Source: Chryseobacterium indologenes (lineage in GTDB: Bacteria; Bacteroidota; Bacteroidia; Flavobacteriales; Weeksellaceae). From it: a stretch of DNA of 64,000 bases. Each line of letters starts with the position of its first letter. The stretch's first letter is position 1. The notes beneath the pieces are model-generated. The model saw nothing but the letters and a program-made list of their open reading frames with translations, was not told the origin of the DNA and did not search any database. The position numbers and the translations under genes were made by a program. The stretch spans positions 99,154 through 163,153 of the forward strand of contig DJTE01000003.1 in NCBI GenBank assembly GCA_002439165.1. The letters are read 5' to 3'. This document shows, piece after piece, positions 43,952-53,600 of the stretch.

Positions 43952-44824
43952 CTATTCAGTTTCAATATTAGCTATTTCAAACTCAAAACCAGTTAATTTC
44001 TCTTCTTCTACCATTTTTCTAAATTTTTGTGAACAAAAGTAAATAGGCTCAGGTCTCAATAAACCCCTTTTAACTCCAAATTTTTGTTTACTAGTAAGAA
44101 AATCACATTGAGAAATGACTTGGCTATTTAGTACATAAGGTTCTGATAAAAGTCTTAATCCAAGTAAATCACCTTTAGGACAAATATAAACCTCTTTCTC
44201 AAAATTAACCTGATAACCCGAAATATTAAAAGTACCTCCAGAGTTACCTACGGAAGCCGTAAATGGATCATCTCCAGCAATGGTATTCTTTGATAAATAA
44301 AGTTCTTCATTCGCTGTAAGTTGATAATATTTTTCAACATTTGTGGGGCTAATTTGTAAGCCTTTCATATTACTTAGATTGATAGCATTTACAAATTTTT
44401 CGGAGACTACCACTTCTCCTCCGATTGTTCTGGCAATATCCTTTTTTGGTATTGTACCTTTTTTAAGAATCAATGGACCTATTTGTTTTCTACCTGTACC
44501 ACAAATTTTACAAGAAACTGTTTCATCGTACAATGTACCACATTCCTCGCCGGTCGGTTCAAAAACCGGTTTTATTTTTAAGTGAAAAAGTTGAGCCTCA
44601 TCTAATTCTTTTTTTGTATATGTACGCTTTGTATAAGTATATAAGAAAAAAGGCCTGTCATACTTTTCTCTAAGCATCTTATCAATTCTACTAATTTCAT
44701 TAAAAAGTTCATCATTCCTTGTAATGTGTAGTATATAGATCGATCCGTTATACACTGCATTATTCGGTTTTGACAAAAGATCGTAATGTTCTTTAAAAAT
44801 TCTAAATTCAATTATTTCTTTCAT
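43952..44824 (-). CDS. Cysteine-motif immunity-like protein, paralogue 1
   Basis: A 290-residue soluble protein, one of three paralogues in the island. The shared core is EPTGEECGTLYDETVSCKIC: one Cys, then a CxxCG pair, then KKDIARTIGGEVVVSEKF. Two later single cysteines (VYICPKGD and YFCSQKF) complete a possible zinc site. The N-terminus MKEIIEFRIFKEHYDLL is also conserved. The CxxCG arrangement recalls families of immunity proteins linked to RHS and contact toxins. I do not recognise a named family with certainty. Confidence 0.75.
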   Translation of the reverse strand: MKEIIEFRIFKEHYDLLSKPNNAVYNGSIYILHITRNDELFNEISRIDKMLREKYDRPFFLYTYTKRTYTKKELDEAQLFHLKIKPVFEPTGEECGTLYDETVSCKICGTGRKQIGPLILKKGTIPKKDIARTIGGEVVVSEKFVNAINLSNMKGLQISPTNVEKYYQLTANEELYLSKNTIAGDDPFTASVGNSGGTFNISGYQVNFEKEVYICPKGDLLGLRLLSEPYVLNSQVISQCDFLTSKQKFGVKRGLLRPEPIYFCSQKFRKMVEEEKLTGFEFEIANIETE

Positions 44825-44887
44825 AGTATTTTCATTTTAAAAGGAGCCACCAAAAAGTAAGGTGGCTCCATTATCAAATAAAGTACA
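44822..44887. repeat. Duplicated module boundary, copy 1
   Basis: Matches 47146-47212: identical start region (CATAGTATTTTCATTTTAAAA), a diverged terminator hairpin and an identical CTCCATTATCAAATAAAGTAC. Confidence 0.8.
44843..44869 (-). terminator. Terminator within the immunity array
   Basis: GGAGCCACC / GGTGGCTCC stem, 9-nt loop, T-run on the minus strand; follows the gene at 44897-45340. Confidence 0.75.
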
Positions 44888-44896
44888 TCTAAAAAA

Positions 44897-45340
44897 TTAA
44901 GTCAATAGTTTTTCCAGTTCTTTTTTAACCGAAGATAGTAGCTTAATTTCCCCTTTGTTTTCTGCATCCATAATATTTCTCTTTGTCATAAGCTTATTAA
45001 CGAACTGTATAATAGTAACCTTAAAAAGTTCTTTTAACTTTTCTTTTCTTAGATCATCATTCATGGGTTTATCAAAATCTAAAACATCATCGATTACTTG
45101 CCAAGTTATATCTCCCATGGGGCTTTTAATCAACTCCTTGGAAACAGAATATTTCCTATCAAAAGATCCTTGTATAAATATTTTTATATTAAGATAATAA
45201 TAATCTCCATAGGTTGATTTCTGTAATTCCAGAACCGCAAGGCATTCAGAGCTTTCCAAATACCAACCGCCAAATGCCTTCAAGTAATTATTTTCTTTGG
45301 CAATTTCTCCAAATAATATTTTAAATTCTTTACTATCCAT
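44897..45340 (-). CDS. DUF4304-like protein, 147 aa, putative immunity
   Basis: A soluble protein beginning MDSKEFKILFGEIAKENNYLKAFGGWYLESSECLAVLELQ (in key parts), with beta strands then a helical end. The layout is like DUF4304 though divergent from the other two. It starts 3 nt after the stop of an orphan toxin-tip frame, exactly where a cognate immunity gene would lie. Function inferred from that position. Confidence 0.7.
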   Translation of the reverse strand: MDSKEFKILFGEIAKENNYLKAFGGWYLESSECLAVLELQKSTYGDYYYLNIKIFIQGSFDRKYSVSKELIKSPMGDITWQVIDDVLDFDKPMNDDLRKEKLKELFKVTIIQFVNKLMTKRNIMDAENKGEIKLLSSVKKELEKLLT

Positions 45341-45343
45341 AAT

Positions 45344-45502
45344 TTATTTTTTATAATATACTTCTAAAACTTTCTTCCAATCAACATTTTTAAGCTCACG
45401 ATTTGCTTCAATTGCGGCTGCTTTACCAGTAGAAATTTTAATAAAAGTAGATAATGTTGGCTTATTTCTATTTCTGAAATATTTTAATAGGGCATTAATA
45501 TC
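45344..45502 (-). pseudogene. Orphan toxin-tip remnant (52 codons)
   Basis: An open frame without a start codon, running from a TGA at 45503-45505 to a TAA at 45344-45346. It reads LKYFRNRNKPTLSTFIKIST...KNVDWKKVLEVYYKK, which looks like the C-terminal end of a secreted toxin. It ends 3 nt before the DUF4304-like gene, the toxin-then-immunity order. It probably was a displaced tip of an RHS protein. The nuclease or other class cannot be told from so little. Confidence 0.55.
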
Positions 45503-45511
45503 TCAATGCCC
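45490..45511 (-). terminator. Weak hairpin downstream of the frameshifted DUF4304 gene
   Basis: GGGCATT / AATGCCC stem with an 8-nt loop; the following minus-strand sequence is AT-rich without a clean T-run. Confidence 0.4.
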
Positions 45512-45526
45512 TATATAATTTAATAT

Positions 45527-46134
45527 TTAGTTTATCCCTAACTCTTTTAAATGCTCAAGCGCATGAAACCCCTTAGGCCTTCCTTTAAATTTTTGCATGA
45601 ATGTATCCACAACTTGATTTAGAGTATCTATATCACCTTTCTTTTTTAATAATGTGGTTAAATATTTAAATCTTCCTACTTCCGTAGTACCTGCATAATT
45701 ATTTTCATTCATCCAGCATTCCACTAAACTATCATCGGAAATGTGTTTGTTTAATTCGGAGATAACAATGTTTTGAATAATTTCCATTATATCAGATGTG
45801 ATAGCACTTATATTATCTGATGGATTTAAATACCACCAATGATCAATATTATTAGGCATAAATTGTCCAATTCTAGCCTCCCACTGACATAACCAAACAT
45901 CCGGGAGTTTTGAATTACTATAAGTTGTATCAAAGACCTGTCCTAAGACATCAGAATAAATACCAAAATTAATGGTAAACTTAATCATGTCTTTTGTGCT
46001 GTCTCTACTTTTTTGAAAATTTATAATACCGTAATTTCCATCCAATCTTATATAAAAGGTATTTCCTTTTTTATCAAACCCTTCTTGCTTTAATAAAGAA
46101 GCTACTTCTGTGATAATTTTTTTAAAATATCCAT
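45527..46134 (-). pseudogene. DUF4304 immunity-like gene, frameshifted near codon 4 (copy B)
   Basis: Aligning with copy A (43223-43831), the true start is the ATG at 46134. One base is missing in the A/T run at codons 4-6, so the frame reaches TAG at codon 11. Restoring one base gives a continuous match: IITEVASLLKQEGFDKKGN then FYIRLDGNYGIINFQKS to the end. The remaining open frame from 46045 (172 codons) lacks the first 31 residues. It is probably inactive unless slippage on the run restores it. Confidence 0.78.
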
Positions 46135-46165
46135 TTTTTCCGATTTTAATTAAGTCTTAGAATCT
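46131..46165. repeat. 35-bp direct repeat, copy 2
   Basis: Identical to 43828-43862. Confidence 0.85.
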
Positions 46166-46179
46166 CAGCTTCTTATTAG

Positions 46180-46211
46180 AAGGAACTGCCCCAAAGATCG
46201 GGCAGTTCCTT
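46180..46211 (-). terminator. Terminator after immunity-like gene copy 2
   Basis: AAGGAACTGCCC / GGGCAGTTCCTT stem (12 bp) with an 8-nt loop. Confidence 0.8.
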
Positions 46212-46254
46212 TATAAATTTTAGAAGCTCGTGCTAATAACGATTCCTGATATCA

Positions 46255-47148
46255 TTATTCTCCAGTTTCAATATTAGCAATTTCAAACTCAAAGCCCGTG
46301 AGTTTCTCTTCAAGCACCATATTCCTAAAATTCTGTGAACAAAGATAAATTGGTTCCGGACGTAATAATCCCATTTTTGCACCTATCTTCTGTTTGGTTA
46401 CAAAAAAATCAAACTTAAGAATTGAAGGATTATTTAATATATATAGCTGCGATATGAGCCTTGTACCAATAAGATCTCCTTTAGGACATTTAACAATAGT
46501 TTTTTCAGATTTAAGGGTATGCTCATCTGAAACATTAAATTCCTGTTGCTCCTCATGATCATTACTTGAAAAATCAAATGGATGTTGCCCGGCAATAGTG
46601 TTTTCTGCTAATTCCAGTTCAGGTGAAGATGGAATCAATTGGTAATAATTAGCAGTACTGTTACCAAAAAGTACAGGTTCCAGTGATATACCCTGTAAAC
46701 CACTATTTTTTACTAGTTCAGCAAATTTTTCGGAGACAACTACTTCACCTGCGATAGTTCTCGCAATATCTTTTTTAGGTATAGAACCTTTTCTTAACCG
46801 CAATGGGCCTACCTGTTTTCTGTTTGCTCCACATATTTCGCAAGCAGCGGTCTCATCATAAATAGTTCCACATTCTTCTCCTGTTGGCTCAAAAGCTGTT
46901 TTTATTTTGACATGGAAAAGAGTAGCTTCATTCAATTCTTTTTGATCATATTGACGCTTAACCTGCCAAAAGCTAAACAAAATTTTATTCTCCTTCCTAA
47001 GTTTTTGGTACAATTCACCAACTACTTGAAATAGCGGATCATTACCGGATAGGTTTAGAACATAAACTGCGCCATTAAATTTAGCATTATTGAAAGGCAA
47101 AAGATGATAGTAATCTTTATATATCCTGAATTCGTGTATTTCTTTCAT
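46255..47148 (-). CDS. Cysteine-motif immunity-like protein, paralogue 2
   Basis: A 297-residue paralogue of the proteins at 43952 and 47222. It has EPTGEECGTIYDETAACEIC, GPLRLRKGSIPKKDIARTIAGEVVVSEKF, VKCPKGDLIGTRL and YLCSQNFRNM, so all five cysteines are kept. The middle part (residues 155-215) differs strongly among paralogues, as expected of proteins co-evolving with different toxin tips. It lies with a DUF4304 gene in a module that matches the downstream module 43223-44824. Confidence 0.75.
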   Translation of the reverse strand: MKEIHEFRIYKDYYHLLPFNNAKFNGAVYVLNLSGNDPLFQVVGELYQKLRKENKILFSFWQVKRQYDQKELNEATLFHVKIKTAFEPTGEECGTIYDETAACEICGANRKQVGPLRLRKGSIPKKDIARTIAGEVVVSEKFAELVKNSGLQGISLEPVLFGNSTANYYQLIPSSPELELAENTIAGQHPFDFSSNDHEEQQEFNVSDEHTLKSEKTIVKCPKGDLIGTRLISQLYILNNPSILKFDFFVTKQKIGAKMGLLRPEPIYLCSQNFRNMVLEEKLTGFEFEIANIETGE

Positions 47149-47212
47149 AGTATTTTCATTTTAAAAGTAGCCACCTAAAGTATTTGTGGCTCCATTATCA
47201 AATAAAGTACAG
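47146..47212. repeat. Duplicated module boundary, copy 2
   Basis: Partner of 44822-44887; same order of start region, hairpin and CTCCATTATCAAATAAAGTAC. Confidence 0.8.
47161..47192 (-). terminator. Terminator after the toxin-proximal immunity gene
   Basis: GGAGCCAC / GTGGCTAC-type stem (6-7 bp) followed by TTTTAAAATG on the minus strand. Confidence 0.6.
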
Positions 47213-47221
47213 TCCTCACTA

Positions 47222-48109
47222 TCATTCTCCGTCACTATCAATGTGAGCTATTTCAAATTCAAAACCAGTCAGATTTTCTTCCTCTACCATTTTTCTGAAA
47301 TTTTGAGAACAGAAGTATAAAGGTTCCGGTCGCAATAAACCTCTTTTAACACCAATCTTTTGCCTGCTGGCAAAAAAATCATAGCGTCCAATTGATTTGC
47401 TATTGAAAACATAAGCTTCGGATAGAAGATTTAATCCTATGGTATCCCCGTTTGGACATTTATAAATTTCTTTTTCGAATTTTATAGTGTAGCCACCAGG
47501 TATGTCAAATTCCATAGCTTGACCCTCTTCTCCAAAATCAAACATGTTTAAACCTGCTGTAGTATTGTTTGTCAATTCTAATTCAGAAGATGCAGTTAAT
47601 TGATAGTGATTTGATATTCCATTTTTAAAAACCACAGGTTCTAACATTATCCCTTTCAAGTCTCTTGATTTAACAAGTTTAACAAATTTATCTGAGACAA
47701 TTACTTCTCCTGCTATCGTCCGTGCAATGTCCTTCTTAGGTATCGAACCTTTTTTCAACCGCAATGGGCCTACCTGTTTTCTGTTTGCCCCACATATTTC
47801 GCAGGCAATGGCCTCATCATAAATGGTTCCGCATTCTTCTCCCGTCGGCTCAAAACCTGTTTTTATTTTGAAATTAAAAAGTATGGCATCGTTCAATTCT
47901 TCTTTAGTATATTGGCGTTTAATACTCCAAAAACTGAAAAATGCTCTATTTTCCTTTTTAAACCTATTATACAATTCACCAACATTTTGAAATAAAGGAT
48001 CATTGGGTGATATCTTTAAAATATACGCTGCACCATTGAATTTGGCATCATTTACCGGTAAAAGGTGATAATTGTCTTTAAAAATTCTGAATTCGTGTAT
48101 TTCTTTCAT
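47222..48109 (-). CDS. Cysteine-motif protein, paralogue 3: probable cognate immunity of the RHS toxin
   Basis: A 295-residue soluble paralogue with EPTGEECGTIYDEAIACEIC, KKDIARTIAGEVIVSDKF, YKCPNGDTIGLNL and YFCSQNFRKM. It starts 16 nt after the stop of the RHS toxin gene, the usual place of a cognate immunity gene. Predicted role: binding and blocking the HNH-type tip in the cytoplasm. The role rests on position and on the expanded family in the island. No biochemical relative is known to me. Confidence 0.75.
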   Translation of the reverse strand: MKEIHEFRIFKDNYHLLPVNDAKFNGAAYILKISPNDPLFQNVGELYNRFKKENRAFFSFWSIKRQYTKEELNDAILFNFKIKTGFEPTGEECGTIYDEAIACEICGANRKQVGPLRLKKGSIPKKDIARTIAGEVIVSDKFVKLVKSRDLKGIMLEPVVFKNGISNHYQLTASSELELTNNTTAGLNMFDFGEEGQAMEFDIPGGYTIKFEKEIYKCPNGDTIGLNLLSEAYVFNSKSIGRYDFFASRQKIGVKRGLLRPEPLYFCSQNFRKMVEEENLTGFEFEIAHIDSDGE

Positions 48110-48125
48110 TTTTATTCTAATTTGA

Positions 48126-50564
48126 TTAATATGAATAACCAGGTGGTAATGGAAGTTGTGAATAAACTTGTCTCATTATTTCCGCTCTAATTAATGGATT
48201 ATCTATAGGTCCAATACCATAGGGATGGAGATTTCTAAATTCGTTGGTAATTACTTGATGATAAGCTGCATCTAAGGGGACAAGTTTACCATTTTTGGGG
48301 CCTCCTATATATTGTGGTTCAATATGATGCATTTCAATTTTACCTGCTTTATTAGGATAAATTCTCTGAGCAGCTTTTATTAACTCTTCTGAGTATTCAC
48401 CTGGTTTTATTGTGACAGGTTCAAGTATATCTGTTCCCTCACGAGTTGCATATCCTATTATTTTTTCTTCAACAGCATCTCCAACCTCTAATTTTCCCTG
48501 CTTAGGTACCGCAGGCGGGGTTGGGCCCAGTGTCGTCGTTTTTGGCACTTTAGGCGTATTGTTTAAAGTCCATGGGCTTCGTCCTTCAGCAACAGGAGCA
48601 CCTTTAAGGATTGTTCCTTGTGGGTCGCCTACTTTCGCCGCTTTATAATTAGCAATACCTTGTTGAGCTCCTCCGAAAACAGCACCCATAGCACCTCCTA
48701 GAGCACCTCCGTACAAACCTCCCATAAAGGTTCCTTTCAGGATATTCTCTCCAAACATAACTGAAGTGGCAAATCCACTAATAGCACCGGCAACAGCTCC
48801 TCCTGATGCTCCTGCAATAGCTCCTCCCAACACTCCACCTTGTATTCCCCATGAGGTGGCAGCATAGGCTAAGGCAGAAGCACCAACAACTGTAGCAACA
48901 CCTCCGGTAAATGCACCTATGGCACCACCCATCACAATTTTGCCCCATGTAGCTCCCCAGTTCCAGTCTAGAGGATTATAAGAGCCATTGGCTTTTACTC
49001 CTGTGAAATAAGCTCCAGCCACAGCTCCTATGGCAATCATCCAGACAATCTCTCCACTTGGATCGGTATACATCAGCGGATTGTTCAATACATATCCGTA
49101 CCTGTTGTAGTTCTGCGTATTGAACGGATCCTGTATATTTTCATCAGCACTCAAAAACCTTCTGAGCAGAGGATCGTAGAGCCTACCGTTCATATGGATA
49201 ATTCCTACTTCCGGAAAATACTCGTGGCCGGTATATCCCCGGTCTAATACTAACTGATATTCGTCAATTAAATATTTCTCAGTAATAACAGGTTGGAAAC
49301 CTATCTGTAAATGAGTGAAATTACCCCATGCATCATAATGTCTGCGCTCAAGTATCTTGCCGGTTTCATTGCTTATTGCCAGAACACTTCCAAGGTAATC
49401 CTTGTGGATAAAACAGTAAGAACCACTGGTAGCTTCAAAGTCTTTCAAATATACAACATCTGCTTCATATGGCGAGGCACCGATATAGATAATATGCTTT
49501 TCCTTACCGGTATAGTTGTTTTTTACCACTTCAAACGACCCTTCTTCACTGTATATTTTAATGAATTTCCCACCTCCTTCAGGACCAAAATTTCCCCCAT
49601 AAGCCACCCTCTGTCTCATAGCAGTTAATCCATATTGGAATGCCACATCTCCTTTTTCACCATCGATTTTGACAGGGTCATTATTTTCATTGTACAGGAT
49701 ATGCTGAATTAAATCGCTGTTGTAATTGGCAATTCCTGCTGTATTTAGAGTCATTCCGGTAGGCTGGTAAATCCTCTCATTATCCTGATAATTTATGGTA
49801 CCCACCTGATCATTTTTGATAATCCTGCCTTTTATATCGTACAGATTTCTATTGGCAGACGGTTTTATTCCAGTCACAGGGTTAGTCCAGTTAACCAATC
49901 GGTTGTTGTCATCATAATCAAAGGATTCGTTGATGTTAAAAACTAAATTTTTTCTAACATTCAATTCATTTTTGATCGCATTAAAGGTATATTGCATATT
50001 GATCAGATCGAAACCCTGATTATTTATATGCTTAATTTCCTGAATCATTCCTGTAGCACCATTATAGGCATTGTTAACCTCTGTTGTGCCCAGCTTTGCC
50101 TTTATTACCTGCGATCTGGCGTTGGTCTCCTTCAGCTCCCACAAACTTTTTCCTGAAACTTTGTCTTTTACCTGATACATTTCCCCGTTCCATGTACTAT
50201 ACAAATTTTCAATAGAAGCTTTCGTTACAATTCCAGAAGACCGTACTTCTTTTTCATAAGACGAAACCCTTCCGATACCGTCATAAACAATGTTTCTGTG
50301 GTTAAAAGTAGCTTCAGGAGTATTCTGCTCGGAAGAGATAACTCTTCCCTGAGGATCATACTTTATCGTGTAGGTATACTCTTTTCCATTGGAGATTCCT
50401 TTTTTTGAGGTAAGCCTTCCTTTAGTATTGTAATGAAATTCTATTTTTTTATCAGTCTCATCTCCAGTAGTGGATTTTTCAATCTGAGTGATCAGTTGCC
50501 CCAGCGCATTGTACTTATATATTTTTTCTCCTCTAGAACTTTCGATTCTGGATAATGCTCCCAT
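48126..50564 (-). CDS. RHS toxin, C-terminal part with HNH-type nuclease tip
   Basis: An 812-residue frame that continues the upstream RHS gene in phase after an amber codon. It holds RHS/YD repeats (residues 1-440, for example YDIKGRIIKNDQVG), the RHS core end with GRLYDPLLRRFLSADENI and DPSGE near 500, then a Gly/Ala-rich hydrophobic segment (505-645, pre-toxin membrane region) and a toxin tip. The tip has EMHHIEPQYIGGPKNGKLVPLDAAYHQVI, with the His pair at 746-747 and a later His, an HNH/Endonuclease VII-type metal site. It probably degrades nucleic acid of competitor cells. As it stands it has no start of its own except an internal ATG at 50564. Confidence 0.85.
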   Translation of the reverse strand: MGALSRIESSRGEKIYKYNALGQLITQIEKSTTGDETDKKIEFHYNTKGRLTSKKGISNGKEYTYTIKYDPQGRVISSEQNTPEATFNHRNIVYDGIGRVSSYEKEVRSSGIVTKASIENLYSTWNGEMYQVKDKVSGKSLWELKETNARSQVIKAKLGTTEVNNAYNGATGMIQEIKHINNQGFDLINMQYTFNAIKNELNVRKNLVFNINESFDYDDNNRLVNWTNPVTGIKPSANRNLYDIKGRIIKNDQVGTINYQDNERIYQPTGMTLNTAGIANYNSDLIQHILYNENNDPVKIDGEKGDVAFQYGLTAMRQRVAYGGNFGPEGGGKFIKIYSEEGSFEVVKNNYTGKEKHIIYIGASPYEADVVYLKDFEATSGSYCFIHKDYLGSVLAISNETGKILERRHYDAWGNFTHLQIGFQPVITEKYLIDEYQLVLDRGYTGHEYFPEVGIIHMNGRLYDPLLRRFLSADENIQDPFNTQNYNRYGYVLNNPLMYTDPSGEIVWMIAIGAVAGAYFTGVKANGSYNPLDWNWGATWGKIVMGGAIGAFTGGVATVVGASALAYAATSWGIQGGVLGGAIAGASGGAVAGAISGFATSVMFGENILKGTFMGGLYGGALGGAMGAVFGGAQQGIANYKAAKVGDPQGTILKGAPVAEGRSPWTLNNTPKVPKTTTLGPTPPAVPKQGKLEVGDAVEEKIIGYATREGTDILEPVTIKPGEYSEELIKAAQRIYPNKAGKIEMHHIEPQYIGGPKNGKLVPLDAAYHQVITNEFRNLHPYGIGPIDNPLIRAEIMRQVYSQLPLPPGYSY

Positions 50565-50678
50565 AAATCCATTATACTCGTACAGATATATTCCTGTGGA
50601 AGGGTCTTCTACCTGAGTTTTATTTCCCCAATCGTCATATTTTGTGACAACATTATTTTCAGCATATCTAGCTAGAAC

Positions 50679-50681
50679 CTA
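50679..50681 (-). other. In-frame TAG interrupting the RHS gene
   Basis: A single amber codon between YNAAGQ and VLARYAEN. Flanking codons are in the same frame and both match RHS sequence. One base change (for example AAG to TAG) suffices to explain it. Confidence 0.85.
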
Positions 50682-53600
50682 TTGTCCCGCGGCATTATAT
50701 GAGAACTGTACGGTCCCTCCCTTGTCTGTGGATGAAGTAATATTTCCCAGGGCATCCATAGTTTGTGAAGTTTTTCTGCCGTAGTCTGCCGGATTGGTTT
50801 CCTTAACTGTTGTGGTAAGCCCTGAAATACTGGTTTCCAACTGCTTTCCGTTAAAAGAAGTAGTCTTTACTTTGGCAGGAAATACAGTGTCGTCATAGGC
50901 AATCGTATTCCACTGGCTGGCACTCTGACCTTCAAAATAGGGTTCCGATTCTTTTATCTTTCTGCCCAGTAAATCATACTGAACTTCATTTACAATAAAC
51001 TGCCCCTGTCCAAAGGCTTTAGCTGAAGTTTTGTATTTCTGTCCCCATTTGTTGGCATACACTTTTGAGACGTTCCCGTCAGCGTCATTTTGGGTCACAA
51101 CCGCATTATAAAGGTTATCTCGATCATATTGGTATGTGCCAGTCCCTGATATACTGGATGCAGAACTGATTATTTTTCCCCATGTGTCATATATATTGGT
51201 CAATGTATTACCATCAGCATCTGTATAGGTTAATAGCTGTCCGCGAGTATTGTAGGTCATTGAAGTGACCAGTCCCAGGTTATCTGTTTTTTTGATCAGA
51301 AATCTTCCTTGGGCGTCATAGAGGACTCCTTCAAATTTTGAATTACCATCCATTATCGCCTTTATCATTTTTCCGGTTATATTCCCGAAACCATCATAGG
51401 TATATTTTTCCTCTAATGTATTGGCCGGGTCAGATCCCGGTGAAAACTTTAATAAACTTAAAAGATTATTTTCATAAGTATAGATCGTTGTATTACTCTG
51501 TGTATCACCATATGCCTCTACTCTTTCACGCTTTCTAACCGGTCTTCCGATATAATAATTTCTTCCTGACCCAGCTGGATTATGGTCATAATCGAAATCT
51601 GTGGTAGAAATAGCATACCCAAAATTTGTATTGATTTCTGTCTGGACGGGCAGATAATGACTTTCATAAGATGTTACCTGATCTGTAAATGTTCCCGTTA
51701 AGAAGTCTTTGCTTTTTGTAGATCTGGGAACAGTAGCAGTAACAATTTTAGTTCTGGATGCCTGTGGTATGTTTGTAACAACCTGACCATTCAATAGTTT
51801 ATCTGTTCTGTATGTTACCGATTGAAAGCTTAACAGATTTGTATTATTTTCAGAAATATCAGTTGGGAATATACTGTTTTCACTGTTTGTCCTAATACTC
51901 CATTCTTTCGTTGGAAGTCCATCATTGGCAGGATCAATTTCTGATCCGGACCAGATTTTAGTGTTTTCAAATCCATCGGCATACCAGGTAGAACGGGCTG
52001 TTTGGTGGAATCCAAAAGCTTTCTTTTTTGGAAGATTTCCCGTAAGCCCCCTGTAACGGAAATCCTGTTTTCTTCCATCCTGATTCAGCTGGGAAACAGC
52101 ATAGAGTTTGTCAGCCCTACTAAGTGAATAATTAGGATATACCTCTTTTTTTTCCTTTTTATAGAAATTTGCATTGATGGCATTATCAGGAACTACCTCA
52201 AGGTAATTTACCGAGGTGGTCACACCTCCCTGTGTAATTGAACTCATTCTGGCCAGTTCAGAGATCGCTGTAGGTCCCTTTATTTTTTTTAGAAACTGTT
52301 TCCAGAACAAAAATACATTGTAATAATTGTTTCCTGACTTAATGGAACTTGTTAAAGGCGTGAACAGCGTTAGATCAAGAAGGTTCTGCACCTGATATTC
52401 GGGGCTTACGAATGACCAGTTGGCCGTGAAGTTCGGGGTTCCGTCTGATTCCGCGCCGTTCCCCATTTTTGCGCTGACCACATACCCAAAGTTTCTGTAT
52501 TGGGTGTTGAATGGGTTTATCTGGTTATAAGAAAAGACCTGAACAATATCAGATTTCCCGTCTTTGTTCATATCGGTTACGGAGAAGAAATACTGCCTTG
52601 CAAACTTCGCGTAATTACCTGTCATTTCTTTTTGAAACTTTCGATACGTGAAAAATTCCTTCTTTAGAAACGGTGTAAAACCTTTGTCCGTACCCATATA
52701 AAATCGCCAGTCATCAGGTTTACCAATAGCATTATCTGTAATAGGAATAGCAAAATCCAGCTTTCCGTCTCCATTGTAATCCCCGTATAATACCGGAAAT
52801 TCAGGATCTTTAGCATCAAGTAAATTCCCAGAGAATCTTACTTTTTTTTCGTACTGATAGTCACTGTATTTTACGAATTCCAGTACAGCATACTGAGATC
52901 CCCACTGACTGATTACCTCCACTTTTCCGTCACCGTCAATATCTGTATACTGTTGATTGGGATAAGAATCATCATTATTTATTGTCACAACCGTTTTTAA
53001 TTGCGCTGTTGGCAATTTTAAGTCCACTATATAAGTCGTCTGAAAGCCATTTGGAGCATTATCCCTAAGAAAGACGTCCGGAACTCCATCACCATCTATA
53101 TCCCCAACATTGAGTGCCAACGAATCATCACAGGTGGGCGTACATGCTATGGGAAGGGATTTTTCAAATACTTTTACAAAGGCGTTATTTTTAAAAATAT
53201 AACCGAAGAGTTTACCATTTTTAAATTCGACAATGCCATTTCCATTATAGACCTGACCATCTTCGTCCAATAATGTTCCAACTACTTTCGCATTAGCGGA
53301 GAAGACCTGACCGGTTTGAATGGTTGAAAAGGTTTCATTAAGAGCGCCTAGTTTTACCGCACCATTGTTCATCAAGAAATCCAGATAGGAATCGGCATTA
53401 AAATCTCCCACCAGTTTTACATTTTCAAATGGATCGGGTTCAGCCGCATATTCGGCATATGAAGAATTTACCATTGGCGGGTAACTGATCACCGCAGGGT
53501 TTGCCTGCTCATCATTCGCATTGTACTCCGTAACTTTTTCCGCAAATTGGTAATTTGTGCCATTACCCGTGTAGTCAATACCATATCTCCTGAACTGGGC

